64,000 bases of DNA. It comes from Nitrosomonas ureae (lineage in GTDB: Bacteria > Pseudomonadota > Gammaproteobacteria > Burkholderiales > Nitrosomonadaceae). Within the stretch, counting starts at the first letter, position 1. Each line of letters opens with the position of its first letter. This document shows, piece after piece, positions 40,420 to 49,280 of the stretch. Under the pieces are notes generated by a model that was not told where the DNA came from, made no database searches, and was given only the letters and a program-made list of their open reading frames with translations. A program made the position numbers and the translations under genes. The stretch is from positions 2,046,001 through 2,110,000 of the forward strand of contig NZ_LT907782.1 of assembly GCF_900206265.1 (NCBI RefSeq), read 5' to 3'.

Positions 40420-40463
40420 AATTCTATGATCAATCACAAAATTGCATGATTGATCATAGAATT
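40420..40463 (+). terminator. perfect 17-bp inverted repeat after fba
   Basis: The arms AATTCTATGATCAATCA (40420-40436) and TGATTGATCATAGAATT (40447-40463) are exact complements around a ten-base loop. It starts 12 bases after the fba stop. There is no clear T-run, so it may stabilise the 3' end of the message or act as a factor-dependent terminator. Confidence 0.7.
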
Positions 40464-40726
40464 CGGATTAAATAGAGTGCAATATCGCTTCAGTACGAGT
40501 TAAATTCTGACTCCGTCAAAGTCCAAAGGATACTGGTTAAATCCTTAGAAGAAATCACTTATTAGTCGCTAAAACATCACCTATATCCCCAGCTTCAACC
40601 AATCATCAGATTTCATTTCCTTTTTGAGAGTACTCCACAATTTATTCTCTAAGTAATAGAAGCATTGTCTAAATTAACAGATAACGCTATCCTGATAACG
40701 ATATTATCATTTTCGTAAAGGGCATC
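40464..40726. other. intergenic region before rpiA
   Basis: No gene is seen. It probably contains the rpiA promoter near GATAACGATATTATC (40691-40706), a partly palindromic AT-rich stretch just before the AAAGGG ribosome site. Confidence 0.35.
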
Positions 40727-41386
40727 ATGACACAAGACGAACAGAAACGTGCAGCAGCGATTGCTGCAATTCAATATATTCCAGTTGATTGTATTGTTGG
40801 AGTAGGGACAGGTTCCACCGCTAACTATTTTATTGATGAGCTGGCTAAAATCAAACATAAAATTGAAGGGGCTGTTGCGAGTTCCGATGCAACGGCACAA
40901 AGACTTAAGGAACATGGCATCGAAGTATATGATCTCAATAATGTTATTGATATCCCTGTTTATGTTGACGGTGCAGATGAGATCACTGAGAATTTGCATA
41001 TGATCAAGGGTGGCGGTGGCGCATTGACACGAGAGAAGATCGTTGCCGCGGTAGCACAGAAATTTATTTGCATTACTGATCAGAGCAAGTTAGTAAATAT
41101 TCTTGGCAACTTCCCTTTGCCTGTAGAGGTCATCCCGATGGCGCGCAGCTATGTTGCGCGTGAAATTGTTCATTTGGGTGGGCATCCGGCTTTACGTCAC
41201 GACTTCGTCACGGATAATGGCAATATCATACTGGACGTACACGGATTACAAATTATGAACCCTATTGAACTGGAAACTACGCTTAATCAAATTGCCGGTG
41301 TTGTAACCAATGGTCTTTTTGCACGACGTGGGGCGGATACGCTATTATTGGGAACAGATAACGGCATACGTGTAATTTCTATTTGA
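40727..41386 (+). CDS. rpiA: ribose-5-phosphate isomerase A
   Basis: A 219-residue enzyme interconverting ribose 5-phosphate and ribulose 5-phosphate, serving the Calvin and pentose phosphate cycles. Diagnostic motifs: [16 protein letters not shown] (about 25-40), [36 protein letters not shown] with the catalytic Lys, and PVEVIPMA. It is close to the Calvin-type genes and likely in the same functional group. Confidence 0.96.
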   Translation: MTQDEQKRAAAIAAIQYIPVDCIVGVGTGSTANYFIDELAKIKHKIEGAVASSDATAQRLKEHGIEVYDLNNVIDIPVYVDGADEITENLHMIKGGGGALTREKIVAAVAQKFICITDQSKLVNILGNFPLPVEVIPMARSYVAREIVHLGGHPALRHDFVTDNGNIILDVHGLQIMNPIELETTLNQIAGVVTNGLFARRGADTLLLGTDNGIRVISI

Positions 41387-41444
41387 CTTTTAATATTCAG
41401 TAGCCAAGAACTGTATTCTTCGCTACCAACCAAAGGCGCGCGAT

Positions 41445-42152
41445 ATGGCAAATAAAGAGCATATTTCTAAGCAATTTGATGCTGATCTTGAAGAAGTTCG
41501 TACACGCGTCTTGCAGATGGGTGGTTTCGTTGAAGAGCAAATCGAGTATGCAATAGAGGCATTGACGAGTGGTAACGAAGAGCTTATCGATCAGGTCATT
41601 ACACGTGATCATCGTGTCAACGCCATGGAAGTATCGATTGATGAAATCTGTAACCAGATCATTGCGCGTCGCCAACCAACCGCCAGTGATTTACGTATGA
41701 TCATGATGGTAATTAAAACGATTACTGATCTAGAACGCATCGGTGACGAGGCGGCGAAAATTGCTCGGATGGCGAAGTTGATATACTCATCTGATCGTAT
41801 GCACATTCCGCGCTTCAATGAAATCAAACATGTCGCCAGTATTGCAATGGACATGTTGCATAAAGCGCTTGATTCCTTTGCTCGATTGGATTTAAATGCA
41901 GCCGCACAAATTGTCAGACAAGATGAGTTTGTAGATGAGGAGTTTCGTTCTATCTTGCGTCAATTAATTACGTTTATGATGGAAGATCCAAGAAAAATCT
42001 CTACGTGCCTGGAAATAGTATTTATCGCCAAAGCAATAGAACGTATTGGAGATCATGCAAAAAACATGTCAGAGTATGTTGTTTACATGGTAAAAGGCAA
42101 AGATGTGCGCCATGTAACGGCTGACCAAATTGAACAGGAAATCAGAGAATAA
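41445..42152 (+). CDS. phoU: phosphate signalling regulator PhoU
   Basis: A 235-residue all-helical protein with two PhoU repeats; each has the E-x3-D-x-VIxxDxxVNxxE-like metal site (ITRDHRVNAMEVSIDE, about 51-66) and DLERIGDEAAKIAR in the first half, ERIGDHAKNMSEYV in the second. It normally restrains the PhoR/PhoB response with the Pst transporter. No pst or pho genes are adjacent; the copy stands next to rpiA. Confidence 0.95.
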   Translation: MANKEHISKQFDADLEEVRTRVLQMGGFVEEQIEYAIEALTSGNEELIDQVITRDHRVNAMEVSIDEICNQIIARRQPTASDLRMIMMVIKTITDLERIGDEAAKIARMAKLIYSSDRMHIPRFNEIKHVASIAMDMLHKALDSFARLDLNAAAQIVRQDEFVDEEFRSILRQLITFMMEDPRKISTCLEIVFIAKAIERIGDHAKNMSEYVVYMVKGKDVRHVTADQIEQEIRE

Positions 42153-42529
42153 TATGAATTTTTTTCTTGTGTCAGATAGCGGTGCTGTATTTTATGATCC
42201 CGATATACGAAGTATTTCATTAACATGTAGTAATTCAGATTTGATCAGACAGTAGGTCTTGCTAAAGGGTGGGCTTACTACCCAGTTTGATAAAGGTGCG
42301 AATCTTTATCAACCAAGCGTGAAAGCGCAAAGGAGTAATCCCATAAGTAGTGTCCAACACAATGTCATCACACACGAGATTGGTTTGCTTAACCTGGAAG
42401 CCGAGATTGGCAATGTATCCCGCGCCTCAAAGTGATGGGTTTTTCTTGCGATACTTTCTGAAATCTTTGCAAAATCAAGAAAAATTCCTATTTTAAAGTG
42501 TGCTGTCAAAAATGAGTCCATTGATTAAG
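42153..42529. other. decayed intergenic sequence after phoU
   Basis: No convincing gene is present. It contains a perfect hairpin, TTGATAAAG (42287-42295) with CTTTATCAA (42304-42312), near a smaller TGGG/CCCA pair, and short open frames without ribosome sites. It adjoins transposase debris and may be the remnant of another element. Confidence 0.4.
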
Positions 42530-42780
42530 CTGCGAGTAGATAGCCTAATCCTTCTTGCTGAAAGCCGCTCTCGGATACATCAAGTACCCGACACATGAGC
42601 GCACAACCGGATAGCTCTAACTCAAGTTCAGCCAGTAGCTGACTGATGCTTGCCTATTGCAGCGAATTCCCCTCGTGTGTCAACATAAACCCAGTTCTTT
42701 AGTGTCCCTTGGGATAACGACAGTCGTTTTGCTGCCGCTACCAGAGTCAATCCACTTTCTTTAAAAGCTTAACTGATCAA
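42530..42780 (-). pseudogene. degenerate IS3-family transposase fragment
   Basis: On the minus strand the translation gives an OrfA-like helix-turn-helix piece, ESGLTLVAAAKRLSLSQGTL followed by KNWV. After a frame change comes LLAELELELSG, typical of the OrfA tail. It then jumps straight to LMCRVLDVSESGFQ, which resembles the OrfB start. The middle is deleted and the frame is broken, so only debris of an IS3-type element remains. Confidence 0.6.
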
Positions 42781-42846
42781 GCACATTGTTATCGATCTAA
42801 GATTCAAGTCTTAAATTAAAAAGACCTGTTAGTTAATAATCAGGCG

Positions 42847-43885
42847 GATTCAAGTTTGAAGTGCAATTTTGAATAACGCAGGTCAGGGGGGTTGGATGCG
42901 GTAGCATCTGAGCCTTTTTGACCATCCAGTCGAAATTGCAAAGATGAACTACACACACCTAACCCGAGAAGAGCGATACCAGATATACGTCTTGAAGAAA
43001 GCGGGACACACACAAAGCGAGATCGCCACCGTCATCGACCGAAGCGTATCAACTGTCAGCTGAGAGTTAGCCCGTAACCGCGGGGCGCGTGGCTATCACC
43101 CCAACCAGGCGCATAACAAAGCAGTCGAGCGGAAAGCCATCAATGCGCGGGCGATAGACGATGCAACCGGGCAATTTGCACAAGAGAAACTCATGCTGCA
43201 ATGGAGCCCAGACCCGATCAGCAACTATGCAGACATCAGCATTGAGACAGTGTACCAGAGGGTTTATGCCGACAAACGAAACGGTGGCATTCTTTGGAAG
43301 AATCTGCGCTGTCAGAAGCAGCGCCGAAAGCGTTATGGCAAGACAGACCGGCGCGGCATCATCCCCAACCGCCAATCCATTGAGCAACGTCCGGCTATCG
43401 TCGATGCTAGAAGTCGTATCGGCGACTGGGAGGCAGATACCATCATCGGCAAGAACCACCGGCAGGCCATCGTCAGTCTGGTCGAGCGAAAGACGGGATA
43501 CACGCTGATTCGCAAGGTGGAGCGGAAGACCGCCGAGGCAGTGATAAAAGCAACCACTCGCCTGCTCAAGCCACACCAAAAACGGGTGCATACGATTACT
43601 TCCGACAACGGGCGGGAATTCGCCGGACACGAGGAGATCAGCAAACAACTGGACGCGGACTTCTATTTCGCCCACCCTTACGCTTCATGGGAACGAGAAA
43701 CGAACGAGAATACCAATGGACTAATTCGGCAGTACTTCCCCAAAAACAGCGACTTCACCACGATTACACGACAGGAGATAAATACAGCAATGGAAAGATT
43801 GAACAATCGACCTAGAAAACGGCTTGGATACAGAACACCTAATCAGCTATTCTTCACATCAGGCGTTGCACTTCATATTTGAATC
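42847..43885 (+). mobile_element. IS30-family insertion sequence
   Basis: A 1039-base element with imperfect terminal inverted repeats: GATTCAAGTTTGAAGTGCAA at 42847-42866 and the complement of GATTCAAATATGAAGTGCAA at 43866-43885. It contains one transposase gene reading left to right whose stop codon lies inside the right repeat. I could not identify a clean target duplication. Confidence 0.8.
42944..43882 (+). pseudogene. IS30-family transposase, interrupted by an in-frame stop
   Basis: The frame begins MNYTHLTREERYQIYVLKKA with the IS30 N-terminal helix-turn-helix (HTQSEIATVIDRSVSTVS) and meets TGA at 43061-43063 where related proteins have Arg in SRELARN. Beyond it the same frame continues to 43882 with the DDE core: IGDWEADTIIGKNHRQAIVS (first Asp), TITSDNGREFAGHE (second Asp) and the Glu in ASWERETNENTNGLIRQYFP. 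About ten residues also appear missing before ISIETVYQRVYADK. A single C-to-T change explains the stop. An internal start could still make a protein without the DNA-binding domain. Confidence 0.85.
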
Positions 43886-44273
43886 GGCATCAGACAATAA
43901 GCGATTTCCACCGGGTACATCCGATCATCACACATATATAGACTATTTGATTGACTAAGCAGATCAGCAACAATTACTATCTTCAATCAGACTTTATGTT
44001 CTTTACAATCACCATATAGAAGCGAGTCTTGTTTTTGATGGCAGCGGTAAAACGACCTGATCATTGTAATCAAGATTATCAATTATGGTCGGTATCAATA
44101 CCATGAGGAATAAAAGCGTTTTGGTTTGTAGAACTCTTAAATAGAAATTCACTCCATTGATAATGAGTGTAGAATCAATAGCATTTTGGAAAATTCTTAT
44201 TGAATAATACAACCCTGTCGTCATGCATTTAAAATACAAGCAAAACGACAATTTATTTATTAATTTTCATACC
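43886..44273. other. intergenic region right of the IS30 element
   Basis: I see no supported gene here. The sequence is AT-rich with scattered stop codons in all frames; it separates the insertion scar from the secreted coiled-coil protein and probably includes that gene's promoter. Confidence 0.35.
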
Positions 44274-44678
44274 ATGCAATTTATTCTTTTATTGTTATTT
44301 TTTGTTTTCGCCGATGCAATTTGGGCGAATACAGAAGCGCTTGATCAAGAGGCACAAGTGCGTGCGCTTGAAAAAACCTTAACGCGCATACAACAGGAAT
44401 CTCAATCAACCTATCAGCAATTTCTGATGATTCAGGAGTTGCGCCGTAACGAAATGGCAGAAGTTCCTCAAGCTGTAAGACTGCCCAATTCACCCTCGCA
44501 GAGCATTCCGATTCCAAACTATGAAGACTTAATTCAACTTAAGCAGGAAAAACAAGAACGAATTGACAAATATACAACGGATTTGGATCATCTTTATGCA
44601 CGCTACCGGGAACTGGAAGATGAAAAACAAGCAATTTTCGAGCAAATCCGATCACTCGCAAAAAAGCCGGGAGAATAA
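44274..44678 (+). CDS. secreted coiled-coil protein of unknown function
   Basis: A 134-residue protein I do not recognise. The signal peptide MQFILLLLFFVFADAIWA is followed by two helical coiled-coil segments (about 24-55, LDQEAQVRALEKTLTRIQQE, and 85-130, LIQLKQEKQERIDKYTTDLD) linked by a proline-rich turn. The ATG at 44274 is chosen as it starts the signal peptide; a frame extension to 44223 adds a hydrophilic stretch. It may be periplasmic. It converges on the cytochrome gene. Confidence 0.55.
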   Translation: MQFILLLLFFVFADAIWANTEALDQEAQVRALEKTLTRIQQESQSTYQQFLMIQELRRNEMAEVPQAVRLPNSPSQSIPIPNYEDLIQLKQEKQERIDKYTTDLDHLYARYRELEDEKQAIFEQIRSLAKKPGE

Positions 44679-44701
44679 TTCTTTTAAAACTTATTTACTG
44701 G

Positions 44702-45169
44702 TTATTTAGTTTCAAAATTTTTGTACCAAATATCATAAATTTCATTCGACCATAAAGACTTTATCCATACGATCACATCATCGACTTGCTGCTCTGTCAG
44801 TACCCCCTCCCAGGCAGGCATCGAACCTATGTCTGGAGGAGTTCCTTTGAGAATTGTTTTTTTCAGAACATCAGTGGAGTGATGCCAAGCATGCGCCGAA
44901 CTGTCCAACGGGGGCGGCGGATATTTACCCTCAGAATTCGGCTTGCGCCAATGTGGCGTCGCTTCCCCATTGGGGCCATGGCAGCCTACGCAATGGGTTG
45001 CATAAACAGCTTCTCCACGCACGATTTGCGCATCATCTAAATTTCTTATTATCAATCCTGTCTTGGGGTCAATCTGATGCTGCCCCAGCGCAAGGTCTGT
45101 AGAAAAAAAATTCCCGCACCCAATTAATACCATTGCCGCAGCATAAATCAGAAAATGTCGCATTCTCAT
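44702..45169 (-). CDS. cytochrome c, probable lipoprotein
   Basis: A 155-residue monohaem cytochrome c. The N-terminus has a lipobox-like LIGCG (Cys18), followed by one CVGCH haem motif (about 61-65) and a Met-containing region GSMPAWEGVLTEQQVDDVIV. The loop PHWRKPNSEGKYPPPPL is unusual. It is the last gene of a three-gene run with DUF411 and a cupredoxin, so it may pass electrons to or from the copper protein. Confidence 0.83.
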   Translation of the reverse strand: MRMRHFLIYAAAMVLIGCGNFFSTDLALGQHQIDPKTGLIIRNLDDAQIVRGEAVYATHCVGCHGPNGEATPHWRKPNSEGKYPPPPLDSSAHAWHHSTDVLKKTILKGTPPDIGSMPAWEGVLTEQQVDDVIVWIKSLWSNEIYDIWYKNFETK

Positions 45170-45182
45170 GAAATTAAAATGC

Positions 45183-45722
45183 TTATTTTAAGCGCATGAC
45201 TGAACTGTTTCTATTCTCTACTTCCAAATTTTGCGGTAATGGCTCGGTTTTTTTGGCATATGGATCATAACGGTTATAGATAGTAGCATTCGTACGAGTT
45301 TGATCACGTTCTTTGAGCAAGAAAACATTATAGGGATCGCTACGGGATCCTTCCATACCAGGAGATCCATGCGGCATATCTGGAACAGCCAATCCTATCG
45401 CTTTCGGTTTTTCTTTGAGCAGCCTGATGATATCGGGCGCTGGCACATGTCCTTCGATCGCATAGCCATTCACCAGTGCCGTATGACATGAGCCAACCGT
45501 TTCTGAGATTCCCGATTTCTTTCTGATCTCTTTATTACCTACATCGTGTGTCTTTACGGTAAAGCCGTAGTCGCGCATATGGTCAACCCATTTAGCGCAA
45601 CATCCACAAGTTGGGCTTTTATAAACTTCTACGGTTGCTGTAGCTAAGGCCTGTGTAGCAACACCCAACAAGCTGAATGTGATGATCGACTCAACTAATA
45701 GTGTTCTTATTCGTATTTTCAT
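45183..45722 (-). CDS. DUF411 copper-related metal-binding protein
   Basis: A 179-residue secreted protein. After a signal peptide (to about residue 28, TQALATA) it contains the DUF411 core with CGCC in YKSPTCGCCAKWVDHM (about 34-49) and the conserved GSCHTALVNGYAIEGHVPA (about 77-95). DUF411 proteins are often found with copper-resistance genes. An extended C-terminal tail (about 130-179) is not part of the core. Its start overlaps the cupredoxin stop (ATGA). Confidence 0.85.
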   Translation of the reverse strand: MKIRIRTLLVESIITFSLLGVATQALATATVEVYKSPTCGCCAKWVDHMRDYGFTVKTHDVGNKEIRKKSGISETVGSCHTALVNGYAIEGHVPAPDIIRLLKEKPKAIGLAVPDMPHGSPGMEGSRSDPYNVFLLKERDQTRTNATIYNRYDPYAKKTEPLPQNLEVENRNSSVMRLK

Positions 45723-46171
45723 TTTTTCTCCACAATAATTTTTCCACGCATTTTTTTAAAATGACCAGGCAAAGGACAGGCAAAATCAATGACTCCTGCA
45801 CTCGTAAATTGCCAGATCAATTCTTTTTGCTCACCAGGCTCCAGTTGTAGCAAATGGGCTTCAGTGTGCTCCTTTTCAGGATACATACTTCGCATCTTAG
45901 CAACTTTTTTAAGTTCTGCCATCGAACCTATCAACATTTCATGCGTGTGATTACCGCCATTTTTGATCACAAACTGGATCGTTTCACCTTCATTTACTGC
46001 AACTTCAGCGGGCAAAAACATATTATCCACCTGCGTCAGTTTAATAATGCGTGACACTTTATCTAAATCGCCCGGTCTACCAATATCGAATTCCAAATTG
46101 GAATGATTTGCAGTCGAGTAACTATCGGTTGAAAACAAGACCAAGATCACCAATGGTATAATTCTACTCAT
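45719..46171 (-). CDS. cupredoxin (CopI/plastocyanin-like blue copper protein)
   Basis: A 150-residue periplasmic type 1 copper protein. Signal peptide ends near STDSYSTA (about residue 20). The copper ligands appear as His in GNHTHEMLIG and the C-terminal Cys-His-Met set in DFACPLPGHFKKM (about 130-142). Such proteins are linked to copper tolerance or electron transfer. It is the first gene of the copper trio, with a GGAGAATTCT ribosome region before the ATG. Confidence 0.88.
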   Translation of the reverse strand: MSRIIPLVILVLFSTDSYSTANHSNLEFDIGRPGDLDKVSRIIKLTQVDNMFLPAEVAVNEGETIQFVIKNGGNHTHEMLIGSMAELKKVAKMRSMYPEKEHTEAHLLQLEPGEQKELIWQFTSAGVIDFACPLPGHFKKMRGKIIVEKK

Positions 46172-46320
46172 AGAATTCTCCTGAAAATAATTCCTGAACT
46201 CGTTTATCCATCTTGCTTAGAATTCGGTTATGCTAAATTGTTCCAATTCATTTGTCTAATATTCTGCTAAACCTACCCTACTATCAATAAATTTTTAGTT
46301 CCTCAGCATCTTCGTAAAGT

Positions 46321-47229
46321 ATGATTAAAAAACAACAATATAATGCTAACAAACTACAAAAACGCTTGAGACGACAAGTAGGAACAGCCATTGCTGATTT
46401 CAACATGATCGAAGCGGGCGACAGAATCATGGTGTGTTTGTCCGGAGGTAAAGACAGCTATGCATTGCTGGACATCCTTCGCAATCTTCAAATTCATTCC
46501 CCAGTGAATTTTGAACTGATCGCAGTGAACCTGGATCAAAAACAGCCAGGTTTTCCTGAGCAGGTATTACCCAATTATTTGACACAAATTGGTATGCCTT
46601 TCCAGATAGTGGAACAGGATACCTACAGCGTTGTTAAGCGTGTGATTGCCGAAGGAAAAACCACCTGCAGCTTGTGCTCGCGGTTACGTCGTGGTGTGCT
46701 ATATCGTGTGGCCAGTGAACTTGGAGCCACTAAAATTGCATTGGGGCATCATCGCGATGATATCCTAGAAACCCTATTTCTGAATATGTTTTACGGAGGT
46801 AAGCTCAAAGCGATGCCGCCCAAACTGGTTAGTGATAATGGCAGGCACATTGTTATCCGGCCACTGGCTTATTGCAAGGAAAAGGATCTGACAGCATATG
46901 CAGAAATTTCAGATTTCCCGATTATTCCCTGTAATCTGTGCGGATCACAAAAAAACCTGCAACGTCAAGCAATCAAAGAAATGATGCAGCAATGGGATAA
47001 AAAATTTCCAGGTCGACTGGAAACTATGTTCCGTTCGATACAAAATATCCAGCTATCGCATCTAGCCGATACCTCACACTACAATTTCGTTAGTCTCCAA
47101 GCGCAGGATCAGCCTTTCGAAAACGGCGACACGGCATTTGACGAAGAAACATTTGAATCCAATATTGAAGAAATGCTTGCTCTTGGAGCAGAAGAAGCAA
47201 CCGATCGTCCCCTGGTTCCGCAAAGCTAA
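46321..47229 (+). CDS. ttcA: tRNA 2-thiocytidine biosynthesis protein
   Basis: A 302-residue iron-sulfur enzyme that thiolates cytidine 32 of tRNA. It has the ATP-binding PP-loop [15 protein letters not shown] (about 39-53), the CxxC pair [12 protein letters not shown] (about 117-128) and another C-x2-C in PCNLCGSQ, all needed for the cluster. Length and order fit the family. It ends four bases into the convergent DUF2784 gene. Confidence 0.94.
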   Translation: MIKKQQYNANKLQKRLRRQVGTAIADFNMIEAGDRIMVCLSGGKDSYALLDILRNLQIHSPVNFELIAVNLDQKQPGFPEQVLPNYLTQIGMPFQIVEQDTYSVVKRVIAEGKTTCSLCSRLRRGVLYRVASELGATKIALGHHRDDILETLFLNMFYGGKLKAMPPKLVSDNGRHIVIRPLAYCKEKDLTAYAEISDFPIIPCNLCGSQKNLQRQAIKEMMQQWDKKFPGRLETMFRSIQNIQLSHLADTSHYNFVSLQAQDQPFENGDTAFDEETFESNIEEMLALGAEEATDRPLVPQS

Positions 47230-47600
47230 TCGGCATTTATACGTCTGAGCGGTACCCATTTGAAAGTCATTGCCACCAGACCAGCAAACAAGCTATAGAC
47301 AATAACCAGGATTGGCTCTGGCACATTGTAGAATATTATGAAATGAAGCCAATGCTGAATAAAACTCTTGTCCGTTTCAATCTGGCGCAAGCTATTTTCC
47401 CATAGGGTTAATGGACAAGCGATACCCAGTAGTGATTCAGCCACAACGAATAAAATAGCGACAAGATGCAGATAGCGAAACCAAGGGTTTCTGACAAACA
47501 TCAGCTTCAACCACGCGCCTACCCAGATGATCGGCAAGCTCCCCACCACAAAAAGGACATAAAGAAAATGAATAATTAGAACTATGTCAGCTAAGAGCAT
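47226..47600 (-). CDS. DUF2784 membrane protein
   Basis: A 124-residue inner-membrane protein of the DUF2784 family with about four helices. Typical features: [19 protein letters not shown] at the N-terminus, [30 protein letters not shown], and a C-terminal helix. Function unknown. It converges with ttcA, overlapping its stop codon. Confidence 0.85.
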   Translation of the reverse strand: MLLADIVLIIHFLYVLFVVGSLPIIWVGAWLKLMFVRNPWFRYLHLVAILFVVAESLLGIACPLTLWENSLRQIETDKSFIQHWLHFIIFYNVPEPILVIVYSLFAGLVAMTFKWVPLRRINAD

Positions 47601-47639
47601 TTCAACTCAACAAAGCAAGCTTCTACTTTTAATAAAGCA

Positions 47640-47716
47640 CCCCGCCGCAAGCAGCGGGGTATTAACTGCGCTCTACAATCTGCTGGTTTTCAACCAGCTT
47701 TCGCCCCAAGGGGGCG
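47640..47716. repeat. cluster of three GC-rich hairpins
   Basis: Three perfect stem-loops fit in 77 bases: CCCCGC/GCGGGG (47640-47659), GCTGGTT/AACCAGC (47682-47698) and CGCCCC/GGGGCG (47702-47716). The first and third are each followed by GGGG(T/A)ATTAA. It resembles a mobile palindromic repeat or structured RNA. The surrounding 47601-47959 has no gene. Confidence 0.7.
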
Positions 47717-47959
47717 GGGAATTAAACCCGCAGAGATTAAGGAATCGCTGAATGACTGTTATTCCAAACTTAGCAGGAAGTTAATTGTACTGATTATCAA
47801 CATACTCTACGCTTGGATGATATGTGCAGTTTATTCATAGATTCCTTGATGAATTACTTGCAAATGTTTCTCGGGTAACATTTATAATGTGTCAGTGAAT
47901 AGCTAAACATATCAATGACAACTGTATTTGTCCACTCGGCATCTATTTGCACAAACTAA

Positions 47960-48298
47960 TCAGTAATCATCGTAAATTGACCCGATCAGCATATCATTCT
48001 TGATTGATTTTATGCCATCAATAGCACGGGCAATTGCAATTGCTTTGTCCATATCGTCACGGGAGCTTACATAACCACTGAGTTCTACAACGCCTTTAAT
48101 TGTTCTGACATTGATATCAAAGCGTCTCAACGATGGTTCATCGATGATTGCTTCATAAACTTTTGTGGTAATACGCACATCATTGAATTTTTCTTCCATC
48201 AGCAATTGTTCAGGAGTCGATGCACAGCCTGAAAAAATGAATATTTGGATAACTAAGAAAAAAACAATGAAATGACAACCGCTATCTCGTCGCATCAT
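47960..48298 (-). CDS. BON-domain lipoprotein
   Basis: A 112-residue lipoprotein with a lipobox at FSGCAS (Cys25) and a single BON domain (about 40-105; VRITTKVYEAIIDEP, VRTIKGVVELSGYV, IDGIKSIKNDM). BON proteins of this OsmY/DolP type bind phospholipid at the envelope and respond to stress. It stands alone. Confidence 0.85.
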   Translation of the reverse strand: MMRRDSGCHFIVFFLVIQIFIFSGCASTPEQLLMEEKFNDVRITTKVYEAIIDEPSLRRFDINVRTIKGVVELSGYVSSRDDMDKAIAIARAIDGIKSIKNDMLIGSIYDDY

Positions 48299-48629
48299 AA
48301 TGAGGCCTCCTAAATGATTATCGGAAAAATATCCTCCTCACACTTAGATTTGAAACCCTTGCCGTCCAACCTTCAGAATTACATTCAATCAAAAAAGCTC
48401 AGCAGGTTATTATTGAACCCTCTGGTAAGTATTAGCAACAATCAAAATGCGAGGTAATGTATGGACAGAGTAGCTCGCATGAACGTCAATGAACAAAGCA
48501 TTCCATTCCTGTTGATAATATTACATCATTATCTTTGATGGAGATTGTTTTTTTGGCAAAGTAACTTGAGTCGATTATGCATTGATGTATTTATTTTTTG
48601 ACTGACATTATTTTATCCCAATAACATTT
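48299..48629. other. intergenic region between tlpA-like and BON genes
   Basis: No gene is visible in this 330-base AT-rich stretch. It holds the upstream region of the BON lipoprotein at its left end and the 3' end of the tlpA transcript at its right. Confidence 0.35.
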
Positions 48630-49217
48630 TTAGCTGGTTTGTATGGATGGCTCGATTTTCGGTGGTTCATTCAACAATGGAATGATCATTTTTTCCAGCT
48701 TTTTTAGATTAACACGCCCCAAATAGTTTTCGACCAGCTCCCCTGAGCGATTGATTACCACAGTATAGGGTAGCGCAGAATGGCGATTTCCCGCGGCTTC
48801 TAACAATGACCAGGTATTAAAACTGCCCACCAATACCGGATAATTGATGCCAAATTCCTGACTGAACATTTTGACTTTATCGGTTTGGTCAATGGCAATA
48901 CCGATAAAAATCAACCCTTGCTCTCCATATTTTTTTTGCGCTTCAATGAATTCTGGAATTTCCTCGCGACACGGTGTACACCAGGTAGCCCAAAAATTCA
49001 CTACCATGACTTTTCCCAACCACTGCGAAACCTCTTGATTTTCTCCTTGCAAATCTGGCAAGCTCGCAGAAAGAATAGCTTGAGCGCCTTGCTGGCTTTC
49101 TTCACTGGACAATTCAGTTTGATACGCCTCAGACAGCAAGGTGCGCAAGAATGATCCCGCCCCCAGAGCGAAAATTGCGACGCAAGAATACAAAATTATC
49201 TGCTTAAACTTCGACAT
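48630..49217 (-). CDS. TlpA-family thiol:disulfide oxidoreductase
   Basis: A 195-residue membrane-anchored periplasmic thioredoxin-like protein. An N-terminal helix (IILYSCVAIFALGAGSFL) is followed by a TlpA/ResA domain with the active site FWATWCTPCREE (about 75-86) and the cis-Pro in SALPYTVVINRSG. It likely reduces apocytochrome c or copper-site Cys residues. It is downstream of dsbD, which could feed it electrons. Confidence 0.88.
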   Translation of the reverse strand: MSKFKQIILYSCVAIFALGAGSFLRTLLSEAYQTELSSEESQQGAQAILSASLPDLQGENQEVSQWLGKVMVVNFWATWCTPCREEIPEFIEAQKKYGEQGLIFIGIAIDQTDKVKMFSQEFGINYPVLVGSFNTWSLLEAAGNRHSALPYTVVINRSGELVENYLGRVNLKKLEKMIIPLLNEPPKIEPSIQTS

Positions 49218-49280
49218 TGTTTCATCCTTAGAAAATGTTTTGATAGAACACTGCGACGGATTGATTGCGGTAGCGTAGCT

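Noticed and set aside
42309-42521. 70-codon minus-strand frame after phoU
   Set aside because: No ribosome site or recognised motif; lies in decayed DNA next to transposase debris.
43067-43675. Long minus-strand open frame inside the IS30 element
   Set aside because: It is the antisense shadow of the DDE transposase; no ribosome site and no family features.
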